A DNA stretch of 64,000 bases from Collybia mongolica. Taxonomy: Eukaryota; Basidiomycota; Agaricomycetes; Agaricales; Clitocybaceae. The translations under genes were made by a program, and so were the position numbers. Under the pieces are notes generated by a model. That model made no database searches. It was not told the DNA's origin and worked only from the letters and a program-made list of their open reading frames with translations. Positions 1 to 9,832 of this stretch are shown piece after piece (the first letter of the stretch is position 1; the number at the start of each line of letters is the position of its first letter). The DNA is taken from positions 2,046,001 to 2,110,000 of the forward strand of contig JAAXNY010000006.1 in NCBI GenBank assembly GCA_013420905.1, given 5' to 3'.

Positions 1-424
1 GGTTTGATTTTACGAGCCACGGGCTTGTACTTCTTCTTGCCCACCAGTGTAGGTCTTTCGGCGTTCGGTGATCTCGGCGAATCCGGCGATTCGGTCGGTG
101 AGGTTCGGTGATAAAATGAGTCGCTCGGTCGCGCTTTCGGTTCGGACGTGAAATAGGGTATAAATGAATTGATTGTTGAACTAGTAGATGTAGAAGTAAC
201 GAATGGAGGAGTAGGGGTATCTATAGATGTCGGCGGAGGTGGGTCCGCCGACTCGGTGTCTACTCGGGAAGCGGGTCGGAGGGAGATGGCATAACCAGGA
301 ATGGACTGGGTATCGTATATTTCGGGGACGGCCTTTATATCTATATGCTCGGCCAGTTTGAAGGCCGATATGACAAGTGGGAAATCTCCTTGAGCGTTTG
401 GGTTACTCAAATCCTCGATATTCA
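1..424 (-). CDS. pol polyprotein, N-terminal part (partial)
   Basis: This minus-strand frame is -1 relative to gag, crosses the gag stop at 424-422 and stays open to base 1. The encoded stretch is rich in Pro, Ser and Thr and ends at the window edge in KKYKPVARKIKP, a type of linker I recognise just before the reverse transcriptase domain of basidiomycete Ty3/gypsy polyproteins. No ATG fits the start, so translation probably comes from ribosomal frameshifting out of gag at the run of five T before the gag stop. No catalytic domain is visible because the window ends. The identification rests on position, frame and the linker motif. Confidence 0.6.
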
Positions 425-2776
425 AAAACTTTCTTGGTAAGTGTGGTCGCAGTCATTGTTGTGGATGGAATCGGGTGGCGGCAGCTTGTACCGAGGAGCG
501 CCGCGTCGGACCGTTGGCAATGCAACGACTTTCTTGGAGTTCGGGTCGTGTATGGTGATGGTTTGGTCGCCGTTCCGATGGTTGTTGACTTGGGAGGCGG
601 TGAGAACGTCGAAGGGCCTACCGAGGAGGATGTCGTATGCGGGATTGTGGATCACATGAGCCTGGAGGTAGAGTTTGATGCCGTGGACGTCGACCATGAG
701 GTTCTCGACGATACCCTTGGTGGTATCGGTAGTTCGGTTCGCCAATGTAAGGGAGATCTTGTACATCGGGTTAAGACTTCGGTTGAGCGTCAACCAGACG
801 GCTTCGGAGATGGCGACGATTTCGGAGCCGGGATCTAAAATGGATTCGATCTCATGGAGACCTTCGATGATCGGGGTGATGGCTCGGAGCGCGTGCGATT
901 CCGTGGCAACGACCAGGTGCTTTCCGATTTGTGGGGCTTCCAGGGACTGCTGGAAGACCTGACGGGTGTCGGTGGTGACGTAGGCGGCTGCGGTAGTGAT
1001 GTTATTGGGGACTTTGCGCATTGTGGTCGCCTCTTTCATGTGTTTGCGCACTTCCGGCGAGGTGGCTAGGATTTCGCGGGCACTGACCGTGACTTGTGCG
1101 TCGAGAATTCGATCGTACAACTTGGTGCCGATGGCGCGGTCTTCGACCGGAGCGGCGTACCTGAAGTTCGGCTCTTCACGTGGCTTAGGGTTGTCACGGT
1201 TGTAAGTGGCTTTAGGTGCGGCGGCCTTGTTGGCGGCAGGCTTCGGTACCGATGGTGCGACGGCGGCAGACGGTTGAGTTGCCGAATGTGATGCCGAGGG
1301 TCGAGAGGCGGAGGTGTTGTTGGAACCCGATCCCGACGGGGTTTCCTTTGCTTTGCCTTTGTTGCGTTGGGTCAACTCGACGCCGTCAAACTTGGCCTTG
1401 ACTCTTCGGCGGAGTTCGAACAGCTGGTGTTCGGCGGCCTCTATTTCGGCGATGGCTTCGTCGCGGGCGTCGTCGTCAAGACGCTCTTGCATATTGACCT
1501 CGGCGGTCTGCTCGTTGATGCTGTTTTCGACGGCGGGAGAGTATATTTCGAGCATCGCGGCGGTGCGCTGCCCTTGGGTTGCAGGTTGTGCCCGATCGAT
1601 GGACATCTGCATGTTTTCGCCGTTTTGGCCGCGCGGGATCTGTGAACCGTCGGCCATTACGAGTCGGTTGCCTTCCCGTTTGATACGGTTCTCGTTGATG
1701 TACCGCATGGCGATGTCGCAGTTTCGGACGCCGTGCCCGTTGACACCGCAGAAGTTGCAGATGTACGGGCCGCGATTCTGCGTCGGCGCCGACGCGCGTT
1801 GCTGCTGTAGTAGCGGCTGTAACTGGTTCGCGAAGGCGGCGGCGATGGTGTTCGCTATGGTCATGACGTCTTCGGTTTTGATCCCCGGTTCGGCTTTGAT
1901 TCCCGGGGCTCGGGGAAGAGGTTGATAGATTTCCGGGGCTGGTGCCGCGGCGGCGGCCGGTGCCGGAGGCTGATGTTGCCCGTATTGGTATGGCTGTTGG
2001 TACGTGCCGGGCTGCTGTGGATACGACGGTGATAGCGCGCCGAACGGCGGTACGATGGTCCCTGCGCCGATATAGGGATGATGATTGATCGGAGCGGGCT
2101 GTGTCTGCGGTGCCGGTGCCACATAGGATGCCGAAAATGAATAAGGGTTCTGCATGTCGATGATGGCCGACCCTTGCATGATAATGACGCCGGTCTCGAA
2201 GAGATCTTCTAGCTTGTAGGGCTCGTCTATGTGCTGCGTCGGGTTCTGGATCTGCATGCGGAATACTATCTTCAATGCAACGTCGGGCGGGAGAGCTCGG
2301 AGGAAGTTCATTGATACTTCCCGCTTCCCGATCCGGTCTTTGCCTTGTAGGTATTCGACGATGGTGGAGTATTTTCGGAAGAAGTCTCCGAATTCGGCGA
2401 GTGTCTGAATACCGTTCCTCTGGGTTGCTCCGACGAGCTGATTGAGGTTGTTGATCCGAAAACGTTCTTCCAAGATTGCTCCGGGATACAGGGTCGTGAT
2501 TGCGTCTTTGAACTGGGCATAGGTCTTATTGACGTCGGCGAACTCGGGCCGCCTCTGCCAGAAGTGCGCGGTCTCGACGTCTAAGTACTTTACGATGTCC
2601 CTTTTGCGTTCGGGATCGGGAAGTTTGACGAGGTCGGCGAAGTGTTCGAAGTCGGTGAAGAACCTCTGAAGTGAGGTGGCCTGGCCATCGAACTTCGGCG
2701 CCGTGTTGTGTGTTCGGGCCGGCATGTGGTAGACGGTCGGGCCCATTGCGAGAGCAGGGGATGGTGTTTCGGACAT
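422..2776 (-). CDS. Gag protein with C-terminal retropepsin-like region (784 aa)
   Basis: A single uninterrupted ORF. The N-terminal 200 residues look like a Ty3/gypsy capsid. A Pro/Gln-rich stretch follows at about 230-320. A CCHC zinc knuckle (CNFCGVNGHGVRNC, C-x2-C-x4-H-x4-C) near residue 340 would bind RNA. A long low-complexity linker comes next, and near residue 650 ILDPGSEIVAIS resembles the protease active-site loop, with D-P-G in place of the usual D-S/T-G. The product should form virus-like particles and process the polyprotein. It ends just where the pol frame overlaps. Start ATG 2776 is the first in frame after the leader. Confidence 0.8.
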   Translation of the reverse strand: MSETPSPALAMGPTVYHMPARTHNTAPKFDGQATSLQRFFTDFEHFADLVKLPDPERKRDIVKYLDVETAHFWQRRPEFADVNKTYAQFKDAITTLYPGAILEERFRINNLNQLVGATQRNGIQTLAEFGDFFRKYSTIVEYLQGKDRIGKREVSMNFLRALPPDVALKIVFRMQIQNPTQHIDEPYKLEDLFETGVIIMQGSAIIDMQNPYSFSASYVAPAPQTQPAPINHHPYIGAGTIVPPFGALSPSYPQQPGTYQQPYQYGQHQPPAPAAAAAPAPEIYQPLPRAPGIKAEPGIKTEDVMTIANTIAAAFANQLQPLLQQQRASAPTQNRGPYICNFCGVNGHGVRNCDIAMRYINENRIKREGNRLVMADGSQIPRGQNGENMQMSIDRAQPATQGQRTAAMLEIYSPAVENSINEQTAEVNMQERLDDDARDEAIAEIEAAEHQLFELRRRVKAKFDGVELTQRNKGKAKETPSGSGSNNTSASRPSASHSATQPSAAVAPSVPKPAANKAAAPKATYNRDNPKPREEPNFRYAAPVEDRAIGTKLYDRILDAQVTVSAREILATSPEVRKHMKEATTMRKVPNNITTAAAYVTTDTRQVFQQSLEAPQIGKHLVVATESHALRAITPIIEGLHEIESILDPGSEIVAISEAVWLTLNRSLNPMYKISLTLANRTTDTTKGIVENLMVDVHGIKLYLQAHVIHNPAYDILLGRPFDVLTASQVNNHRNGDQTITIHDPNSKKVVALPTVRRGAPRYKLPPPDSIHNNDCDHTYQESF

Positions 2777-3170
2777 GATGAGTGGAGATAGGTGGTTCGG
2801 ATCTAGTCGGGGTGTACTGGTTACAGTAAGGGATGATAGAGTGGATAGGGTTGATGGAGTGGAGAAATTAGAGAGTGTGGGAGTGGACGGGGATGTCGGA
2901 GCGGTGAATGATTCGTCACTGGAGAAGTCGGAGGCAATGGAAGGGTCAGGCGTGGTGAGGGAACGGAGGGGCGGTAACGAAAACTCAATATCCGAATAGA
3001 TTGTACTATCGCGTTGCCGGACAACGGTGTTCGGAGGCGTTACCGACGTACGCGATTCAAAGGATACCCGAGATATCTGCGGGTTGATAGGGTCGTTAAC
3101 TGCGCGGTTAACCTCCTCGCGGAGATTCTGTGCTGCAACACGGGATCTTCTGCCTTCAATGATTGGAAAT

Positions 3171-3188
3171 CCCTCGCAGTGGGCTCCA
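3171..3188 (-). other. Primer binding site, tRNA type
   Basis: On the minus strand the sequence TGGAGCCCACTGCGAGGG begins three bases after the LTR end. TGG at the start pairs with the universal CCA end of a tRNA, as in tRNA-primed retrotransposons. The particular tRNA cannot be named without a search. Confidence 0.6.
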
Positions 3189-3191
3189 AAA

Positions 3192-3587
3192 TGACAGTAC
3201 CGAGTTCACTGGGAGTGTGTTAAGTCGTCAGACTTGTAACTCCGAGCGGGCCTCTAGTTGTAAAATAATAGAGGAATTCCTATGCAGAAAGAGCGAAGAT
3301 CAGCGTAGCAAAGGCAATGGGAATATACCGGAGAATGGTGTCAGACGGCAGGTGTGAAGGGGGTCAGAGATTGTCGGAGTCGGTGGTCACGACTTCGGAG
3401 GCGCGTCGGTCGGCGACGCAGTACGACTGTACGGTGAACAGGACTCGGCGGTGCGATGTCCGAGCGTTCGGCGTAACGGGTTCGGTGCGGGATGCAACTT
3501 TGGTGCAAAGTTCGGACGCGTCTTATAAGAGAGCGAGAGCTCCGTAGAGAGAGAGAGAGAGAGAGAGAAGGTAGTTGATATCTGTCA
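3192..3587 (-). repeat. 5' LTR of the minus-strand Ty3/gypsy element (396 bp)
   Basis: The borders are the inverted hexamer TGACAG at 3192 and CTGTCA ending at 3587, the TG...CA ends of an LTR. The inner edge sits three bases from a tRNA-like primer site, which fixes the border. A GA microsatellite (3547-3568) lies inside near the outer edge. A TTATAAGA-like box on the minus strand around 3520-3530 could serve as TATA element. The partner LTR is outside the window, so identity between LTRs cannot be assessed. Confidence 0.65.
3547..3568. repeat. (GA)n microsatellite
   Basis: About 11 GA units in a row inside the LTR of the minus-strand element. Confidence 0.9.
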
Positions 3588-4149
3588 AGTAAGTAAAATA
3601 CAGAGGTATTTATACTAAAAGTTGTACCCTAGGCCGGAGTCTGTGTCTACAGATGTGACCAAGGAAACATGAAGGAGGAGATAGATAAATTAGATACAGG
3701 GTCGGTGTGGGAATGCGTCGTTATGTTTCATACTACAAGGCGGACTCTATACTTCGGTGTCTGTGCCTACCAGGCACATCGGTGTGGGAATGCGTCGTTA
3801 TGTTTCATACTACAAGGCGGACTCTATACTTCGGTGTCTGTGCCCACCGGGCACGTCGGTGTGGCCATACCAACGATACGTACATGTTGAAGGAACATGA
3901 AGACGTGACTCCGGAGTCGGTGGTTGGCGGCGCGATCGACGAAGGGATATCCGGCGGCGGCGGCGGCGACGGAGCCACGGCGGGAATCGTTGAGGAAAGC
4001 GGTCGGCATGATGTTCGGTGAGAGTCAATACTTCGGCGGCGGCAAACTCGTGATATGGGACCGGCGGTGGTTATTCCGTATGATCTCGGCGGCGGCGCAT
4101 GTTTACTCGGTAGTGGGGATTTCCTAGGTCATGGTGCAGTTAAGGAAAA
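3588..4149. other. Spacer between two Ty3/gypsy elements, no gene seen
   Basis: This stretch holds a 77-bp tandem duplication (annotated separately) and a GGC-rich patch around 3930-4100 that codes for nothing convincing. The short ORFs over it are low-complexity. It may be degraded repeat DNA or part of the pol gene of the plus-strand element that follows. Confidence 0.5.
3703..3864. repeat. 77-bp tandem duplication, two full copies and a partial third
   Basis: The unit starting CGGTGTGGGAATGCG at 3703 recurs at 3780, and its first eight bases recur at 3857, so the period is 77 bp. The two copies are nearly identical, differing in the last bases (CTACCAGGCACAT against CCACCGGGCACGT). Confidence 0.85.
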
Positions 4150-4638
4150 GACCGTTTGACACGCATGGAGCGAGGCCATGCTTGTCATCGGCCAACGCGG
4201 AAACTAGCCCACCGCTATGTAGGACCTTACCCGATCACAGAGCGGATAGGTACACACGCGTACCGACTGAAACTTCCAAGGTCCATGTCGCGCATCCACC
4301 CGGTGTTCCATGTGGTGAAACTACTTCCTGCACCCGCCGACCCAATTCCCGGAAGACGCCCGACAACCGTCCCGCCGCCTGTGTTAGTGGACGGAGAGGA
4401 GGAATATGAAGTGGGAGATATACGGGATAGTCGGGTTAGCAGAGGAAAGTTGTACTACCTAGTATCCTGGAAGGGGTACGGGTACGAACACAACTCCTGG
4501 GAACCCGCCGAGAATGTTCATGCAGATGAACTGGTCAGCGAGTTCCACAGGGCAAATTCTCAAGCGCCCCGACGACTCCCGCGTGCCCAATTTGATTCTA
4601 TCCCTTTCCGACCATTGCGCGAGGTCGCGCAATCCTAG
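4150..4638 (+). pseudogene. Chromovirus pol, 3' remnant (integrase tail plus chromodomain)
   Basis: The frame encodes the end of a Ty3/gypsy polyprotein: an integrase C-terminal segment with RYVGPYPITERIG and HPVFHVVKLLP motifs, then an acidic linker and a chromodomain (YEVGDIRDSR ... YYLVSWKGYGYEHNSWEPAE). The chromodomain would target integration to marked chromatin. Nothing of the upstream integrase core, RNase H or RT is recognisable before 4150, so this is a 5'-truncated remnant. It ends 11 bases before the LTR, with a polypurine tract (AGAGGGGGGG) between. It is not in frame with a start of its own. Confidence 0.8.
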
Positions 4639-4649
4639 AGGGGGGGTAA

Positions 4650-5197
4650 TGTAAGGGGAACACCCTTACCGACTCCGTTTTCCATTTTCCGACAACATTC
4701 CCGACCATACGAATGTTCAGGAACGCTCCCCAGTCCCGATCCCCATTCCCAACTGTAGTCACCGACTACTTTACCGACAACAACCCGAGTCGAACCCAAC
4801 TCACCCACTCACTCACACCACACTCGCTACCACCCCGCTCCCTTTACCGACTCTCGTTAGACGTTTCCGAACGCAGACGTGGGCGCGGCTTGTCGGGATC
4901 ACTGCGGCGCGCCCACGTGATCCTTTACCGACAACGCGTGCCCTCATACTGTCCCGGGAACGTGTAGTTAATGTAGGAACATCATATATAGCCTGTACAC
5001 CTGGCTGGAGGACCCTTAGAGAATTCTCTTAGGATCCCCTCCACCAGGTGAGTAGTACATATGTCGTACAAGTGAATACATCATCTTAGGATCCCCTCCA
5101 CCAGCTCCGAGTTAGAACTCCCGACCCCGACCTCCGTCACTCGGTAATCGTCGTCGGACTCTGCGCAACTCAGTAACCCGGCGGAGTTGCCCTTACA
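4650..5197 (+). repeat. 3' LTR of the truncated chromovirus (548 bp)
   Basis: It begins TGTAAGG at 4650 directly after a polypurine tract and ends CCTTACA at 5197, a perfect 7-bp terminal inverted repeat. It follows the chromodomain remnant in the right order for a 3' LTR. On its right it abuts a LINE coding fragment, so the retrotransposon landed inside a LINE copy. Confidence 0.8.
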
Positions 5198-5406
5198 TAG
5201 CGCAGCTGGCAGCTGGGCTTGTCTTCCCGTCCGTGCCGTGGACAGTCAAATAGGATGTGTTGTACGGTTTCCAAGGGAGCACCGCACCTACAGGAGACAG
5301 ATTCTTCCTTGAAGAATCGTGATCGGAACGCCCCAATTGGAGCGTGTCCAGTGATGCATCGCACCAAGCGGGCAGTCAGAGCATGGCTATGACCAGTCTT
5401 GCGCAT
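5198..5406 (-). pseudogene. LINE (non-LTR retrotransposon) ORF fragment, C-terminal end
   Basis: About 69 codons encode RLVRCITGHAPIGAF followed by CRCG ... ETVQHILFDCPRH, the cysteine/histidine motif found after the RNase H region at the end of many LINE polyproteins. The fragment is cut at its 3' side by the LTR that ends at 5197, and nothing recognisable continues upstream. A 13-A run at 5441 is nearby but lies on the wrong side to be its poly-A tail. Confidence 0.6.
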
Positions 5407-5539
5407 CCACGGCCCATTGTCAAGGATTGTGGTTTAGGTCAAAAAAAAAAAAACACACTCAGCTATGCCCAGCATATGTTAAAGATTATCTACACACAAA
5501 GGATCATGAAAATCCATTGAGAATTGAGTGAGGATGGCT

Positions 5540-6133
5540 TAGACTGTCCACGGTCCGGGCCAGGACCTCATGGACCTGGGTCAGCCCGGGGCCAACCCCA
5601 AGGGCCAGGGGCCAGGGCCAGCATATGAGTGGACCGGCCCCTTTGGACAGGGCCAGGGCCACTGTGAGTACTGGCCCGGCCCTCAGGCTGGACCTGGGTC
5701 GGACCTGGCCAGCCTTATATGTTGGCAGGTGGTGAAAGTGCTACCAAATAGTGGGGGGTATATAGTGGGGGAATAGAGAATGCAAGATCAAACCTCAAAA
5801 AATAATAACTCTTGTCCAAAATTATTAGTAATCAATGATTTTTGATCAAATTCCTGTTGTCAAGTGGCTTCAGAGCAGAAATTTCTCTGATGATCCAGAT
5901 GTGCAAGGAGTGAAAATACTAGGATTCATTGGGAGATAGTTGTATTTAATTGATAGATGTTAAATATGGTACGTATCAGCAGTAGACATCTCCACAGACT
6001 ATTAAACAATTTCTTTTTTTTTTTTTACCACACCTGGTCGACCCGGCCCGGCCCTGGCCCTCTATCAGAGGGCCAGGGCCAGGTCCAGCAAAAATAGGTC
6101 GGACCTGGCCCGGACCGGACCGTGTACAGTCTA
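5540..6133. mobile_element. hAT-type MITE, copy 1 (594 bp)
   Basis: The ends are TAGACTGT (5540) and ACAGTCTA (to 6133), and the inverted match continues imperfectly through the GGTCCGGGCCAGG-rich subterminal region. An exact 8-bp duplication GGATGGCT flanks the element (5532-5539 and 6134-6141), the target size typical of hAT transposons. The subterminal 150 bases are packed with GGCC/CAGG repeats; the core is AT-rich. It has no coding capacity. A second, inverted and enlarged copy lies at 17348-20742. Confidence 0.8.
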
Positions 6134-6141
6134 GGATGGCT

Positions 6142-6575
6142 TGGGTCACTGAAACTGGCCATTTTCGACGATTTTGATTATGTAATGCTCACGCGGCAAT
6201 AACCGTGATTGCCCCTCCCCAGTGTCACTCATTCATCTACACATAGGTAGATAGTGAAGTTCTGGTAAATTTTTGGTGGTGTCTCAATTGCTTACTTATG
6301 ACCAACCACTTGAATTGTTGTTGTCCATGATTATTATGTACCTTTTTTGCTACTTGGATTGTACTCCACTATGCATGACTACCTACTCGATGATACTACA
6401 AACTTGTTTCAACTGTTTTGACTGAGTGTAGCATGCAGACGACCTTTTCCACTTTGTGACTGGTTGAGGTGTGGGAATTTTGCTGTGCAGCTGTCTGGTG
6501 AATTGTGTTACCTCAAGACACATTGATAAGTATGGTTGTTACTTGGCGCTATTAACGATCGCTCTGGTCACGATA
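6142..6575. other. Intergenic, upstream of the DMT transporter
   Basis: No gene, RNA or repeat recognised. An open frame runs into the transporter N-terminus from 6471, but its ATG at 6576 is preferred as the start. Confidence 0.5.
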
Positions 6576-8154
6576 ATGGACCGAATACTCGACACATCCA
6601 TTCATCGGCTCTCTCGTGGCATATCTTTCATCAGGTCGATGCAGAAGCTACCCCCAGTCCCCGGCATACAGCCAGATACGACCAGAAGACAATTTGTGCT
6701 CGGCCTCGTATTGCTCATAATTGTCGTATTCTTATGGACTTCATCAAACTTCGTTACCCAGGCAAGGGAGCGCAGATTATTTATTAGAATTGCTCATGCG
6801 ACTGATCAATATCCAACAAGGCCCTTTTTGAGGACGGATATGACAAACCATTTCTGTGAGCTGATTTTTACCAGTGTTCTAGGCATCAGGCGCTAAGAAT
6901 GTGTTGGAACAGTGTGACCTACATGAATACTAGTGCATTCTCATTATACCTTTTATTGTTTCTTTGGCGGAGGAATGGCCACTTTGCCCGCGATGCTGAC
7001 TTCAGTAATGAGGATACGGTCGGTGAGTCAATATTTATTGTATTTCCCAATTACGTTCGCATTGACCTTGGTGGGGGAGAAGATAGCGGTTACCAACAGT
7101 TAGCTACCCAACCTGGACCTGAAAACGAAAGAATAGATGAGGCACGTAGCAAGTCTGACAACCTTGAGGCCAAAATTGATCAAGGGATAGGCCACCACGC
7201 AGTTGCCGTCTTCTAACGACGACTCTTTCCCTCTTACAATGCGAGAGACGGCCAATTTGGCCTTCCTATTCTGCTTCCTTTGGTTCATCGCGAATTGGAC
7301 CATCAACGCCTCCCTTAATTACACTAGCGTTGCAAGCGCGACCATTCTCTCAAGCATGAGCGGTGCGCTTCACCTACTTTGCGCTCTTCCGTACGGTTAA
7401 TCAAAGTAGCAGGATTCTTTACTCTGGGGATTGGTCGCATATTTCTTGTGGAGGCATTGACGTTGGGAAAAGTATCTGCTGTCTTAATGAGGTTCTTTTT
7501 TGTAGTGATCCTCCCCCCATCTCACTTATTAAATACTATCCCAGCTTCGTAGGTGTTATGATGGTTTCTATCTCGGATTCAAACTCTCCAGGAACGCTGA
7601 ATCCCCAGCCAATCATGGGTGGAACTCCTGAGCACATCTCACATCCTCCCTTGGGAGATGCATTGGCTCTACTATCAGCCATATTCTACGCGCTTTACGT
7701 TATTCTGCTCAAAGTTCGAATACGCACAGAATCCCGAGTCGACATGCAACTGTTCTTCGGCTTTGTTGGGCTTTTTAATATCCTCTTGTGCTGGCCCATT
7801 GGGGTAGTTCTTCACTTAACAGGCGTGGAATCTTTTGAACTCCCCACTACAACGAGGGTCGTGACGGCAATACTGATCAATGTAAGCAGTGATTCCTCCA
7901 AAGATTTCTCAGAAGTTGACTAGATCCCTTAGATGTTCATCACTTTGAGCAGCGACTACCTCTATATCCTGGCGATGTTAAAGACGACCCCTCTGGTTGT
8001 CACGGTTGGTCTTAGCCTGACAATACCTTTGGCAGTAATCGGAGACTTCTTGTTCGGAAAATCGACAAACGGACAAGTCTTAGCTGGGGCCGCTTTGGTG
8101 TTGATTAGTTTTATTGTAGTGGGTTTAGATGACATGTATACCGTTGCCAGGTGA
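6576..8154 (+). CDS. DMT-superfamily (EamA/SLC35F-like) membrane transporter
   Basis: Predicted exons are 6576-6761, 6821-6855, 6913-7022, 7080-7145, 7246-7362, 7413-7491, 7545-7881 and 7933-8154 (383 aa). The protein has about ten membrane segments and the run FLWTSSNFVTQ, TSVASATILSSMSGFFTLG, FYALYVILLKVRIR and LKTTPLVVTVGLSLTIPLAV, which I recognise from fungal SLC35F5/YML018C-type transporters of vacuole or other endomembranes. The substrate is unknown. The first intron would be GC-AG (CAG|GCAAGG). The exon border between 7145 and 7246 is uncertain: 7203-7245 is open in frame and reads FPLTMRETA, which looks like real protein, but a splice joining it needs a poor donor (GC at 7142). Start could instead be ATG 6639. 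Confidence 0.7.
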
Positions 8155-8796
8155 AAAATAGGGACACTTGATAGAATGTAACACCATCACCTCGACATAA
8201 TGGGATTATTGACGAATTCGCGTCTGATTGTAAATCGCGTCCTTGGTCTTAATTCCGAATCATACCACAAGTTTCAAGTGGACCACTTCACCAAAAGTTA
8301 AAACCCTACCGATTTTTTTCATTGAGTTCAAAGTAGAATTACACGTCTCTTATCGGCGTCGCTGAGACAACTATGATTTGAATTATGCCTGAAACCCGGT
8401 GCGTTCGCCTCCGTACTCGAATTGCCTCCCGAAATCTTCGTTTGCAATTCCCAATGCGAGTAGTGAACTGACTGTTCCAATTGGGGACCACGTCAGTATA
8501 ATATACCTCCTCCAGAATTTCTGCAGCGGGCCGCCGCGCCCCTAGTTATCTCTATTCAAATTGTCGAGGTGGTCGTCGGGTCCTTTCTCCGGCCTCATTT
8601 CCATCACCCACTCAACTTCGACTTTGACATTGATTAAAGCAGGAATCGAAATCAGAATTGGTATTACTTGGGGGTTATTAACTCATAAATACACTCTACA
8701 CAATCCGCACGAGAACAAATAGCCATACATAGGTCTAAATTTTTGACTGGCTTTGAAGCTTGAGCTTGGAGGTTGAACGTTAGACCAGGATTTGAT
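8155..8796. other. Intergenic, no feature recognised
   Basis: About 640 bases between two plus-strand genes. No coding sequence, RNA gene or repeat stood out. Confidence 0.5.
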
Positions 8797-9612
8797 ATGG
8801 TGCGATCATTATCCATCAAAGGATATCTACTAATCTTATTACAGCCAAAAGAGCCTCGCAAGCACAGGGGCGGTCATGCACCCTCAGTGAAACTTGGTAA
8901 CCGACAATTCGCCACCCTTGGCAGTGCCGTGAAGCATATAGATATCGGAGAAGCTATCGAAGTCTCGGTAAGTTACTCGTTGGAGGATTTCGTACGACAT
9001 TCCGATGTTGTGTGGTTCATCTTTCTGCTCAGGGCGGGGAAATACTCCAGCAACTATCTCGTGAAGAATCACGGAACGCCCTTTCAAAAAAGGAAAAATA
9101 CCAACAGAAACGAGAGGCATTACTACAGCGTATGGGCGTTTGCTTAATCACAAAACCTCTGTTGACCCCACATTTAGGCTTGGGTTTTACTCAGCTGCCA
9201 TCCTCCAGGTCGCATGGTCGTCGTATGAAACGTAAAGGAAAAGAACAGTTTGCTGGTGGATTTAGCGATATACAAGCTGCAATCATTGCCCTCGATGGTG
9301 ATGTGCCACAGGAAGTCCAAGATGCGACCCAGCCTGTCATGGACGGTGGTAATGGGGAGAGAAAAAAAGCCGCTGCCGTTATGGGAATGATTGGTGAGGG
9401 AAGGAATGCGACCCTCTCAAAGGCACAACGGAAACGTACACTGTACGCATTCGTTATTTGGACATATCGTCAAGAGATTCCTAATAGTTTGATTTCTAAC
9501 AAGGCAAACGGAACAGCTTCGACATCCTTTGATTCTCTCAAACCCGGCATTTACCTCAAACCCTTTTCTAACGATACGCACCCATGCACAAAATACGTTG
9601 GTAAAGCATTAA
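8797..9612 (+). CDS. SLX9: SLX9-like ribosome biogenesis protein (195 aa)
   Basis: Exons are 8797-8799, 8845-8967, 9033-9137, 9195-9442 and 9504-9612; the first codes only for Met. The spliced protein begins MPKEPRKHR, has a basic helical middle (KKEKYQQKREALLQRM), the signature SRSHGRRMKRKGKEQ, an acidic patch and the tail LSKAQRKRTL ... HPLILSNPAF ... NPFLTIRTHAQNTL. That order matches basidiomycete SLX9, a nucleolar factor that helps export and maturation of pre-40S particles. The intron at 9138-9194 is 57 nt and in frame, so its retention would insert 19 residues without a stop. Identification is from remembered family motifs. Confidence 0.7.
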
Positions 9613-9832
9613 ATGAGACAGTTGAGCATAATAATTGGCCATAGTGGTTGGTAGCGTTAAAGTTCTTCACCCGAGTAACCAATTGTCCCCTTTTAGCCCC
9701 TTTCCTCCCCCACAACTAAGGTGCCAGACTTGGGAGAACGGCGGCTTTAGAAAACCGTAGTGAGAGATGCTTAACCATCATTCTCAAGTAAAATGGCCTA
9801 TGATGATGAGCCTATTCTATATATCCTGATAT

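Larger units (their letters stand above)
1..3587 (-). mobile_element. Ty3/gypsy LTR retrotransposon, 5' half, runs off the window
   Basis: Read on the minus strand the order is LTR (3587-3192), a primer binding site (3188-3171), a leader of about 400 bases, gag with a protease-like end (2776-422), then an overlapping pol frame open to base 1. This is the order of Ty3/gypsy elements. The second LTR, reverse transcriptase and integrase must lie to the left of the window. Gag and the visible part of pol have no internal stop codons, so the copy may be young. The five bases beyond the LTR (AGTAA, 3588-3592) are the candidate target duplication, which cannot be confirmed without the other end. Confidence 0.8.

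Noticed and set aside
377..838. Plus-strand ORF of 153 codons over the gag end
   Set aside because: It is the antisense shadow of a well-supported gag/pol frame and has no recognisable content.
3703..3864. CRISPR-like array
   Set aside because: Only two full direct copies of 77 bp with no spacers, in a eukaryotic genome; it is a simple tandem duplication.
6576..8154. DMT transporter as a pseudogene
   Set aside because: The apparent stops and frame changes all fall where GT/GC-AG introns restore the conserved protein.
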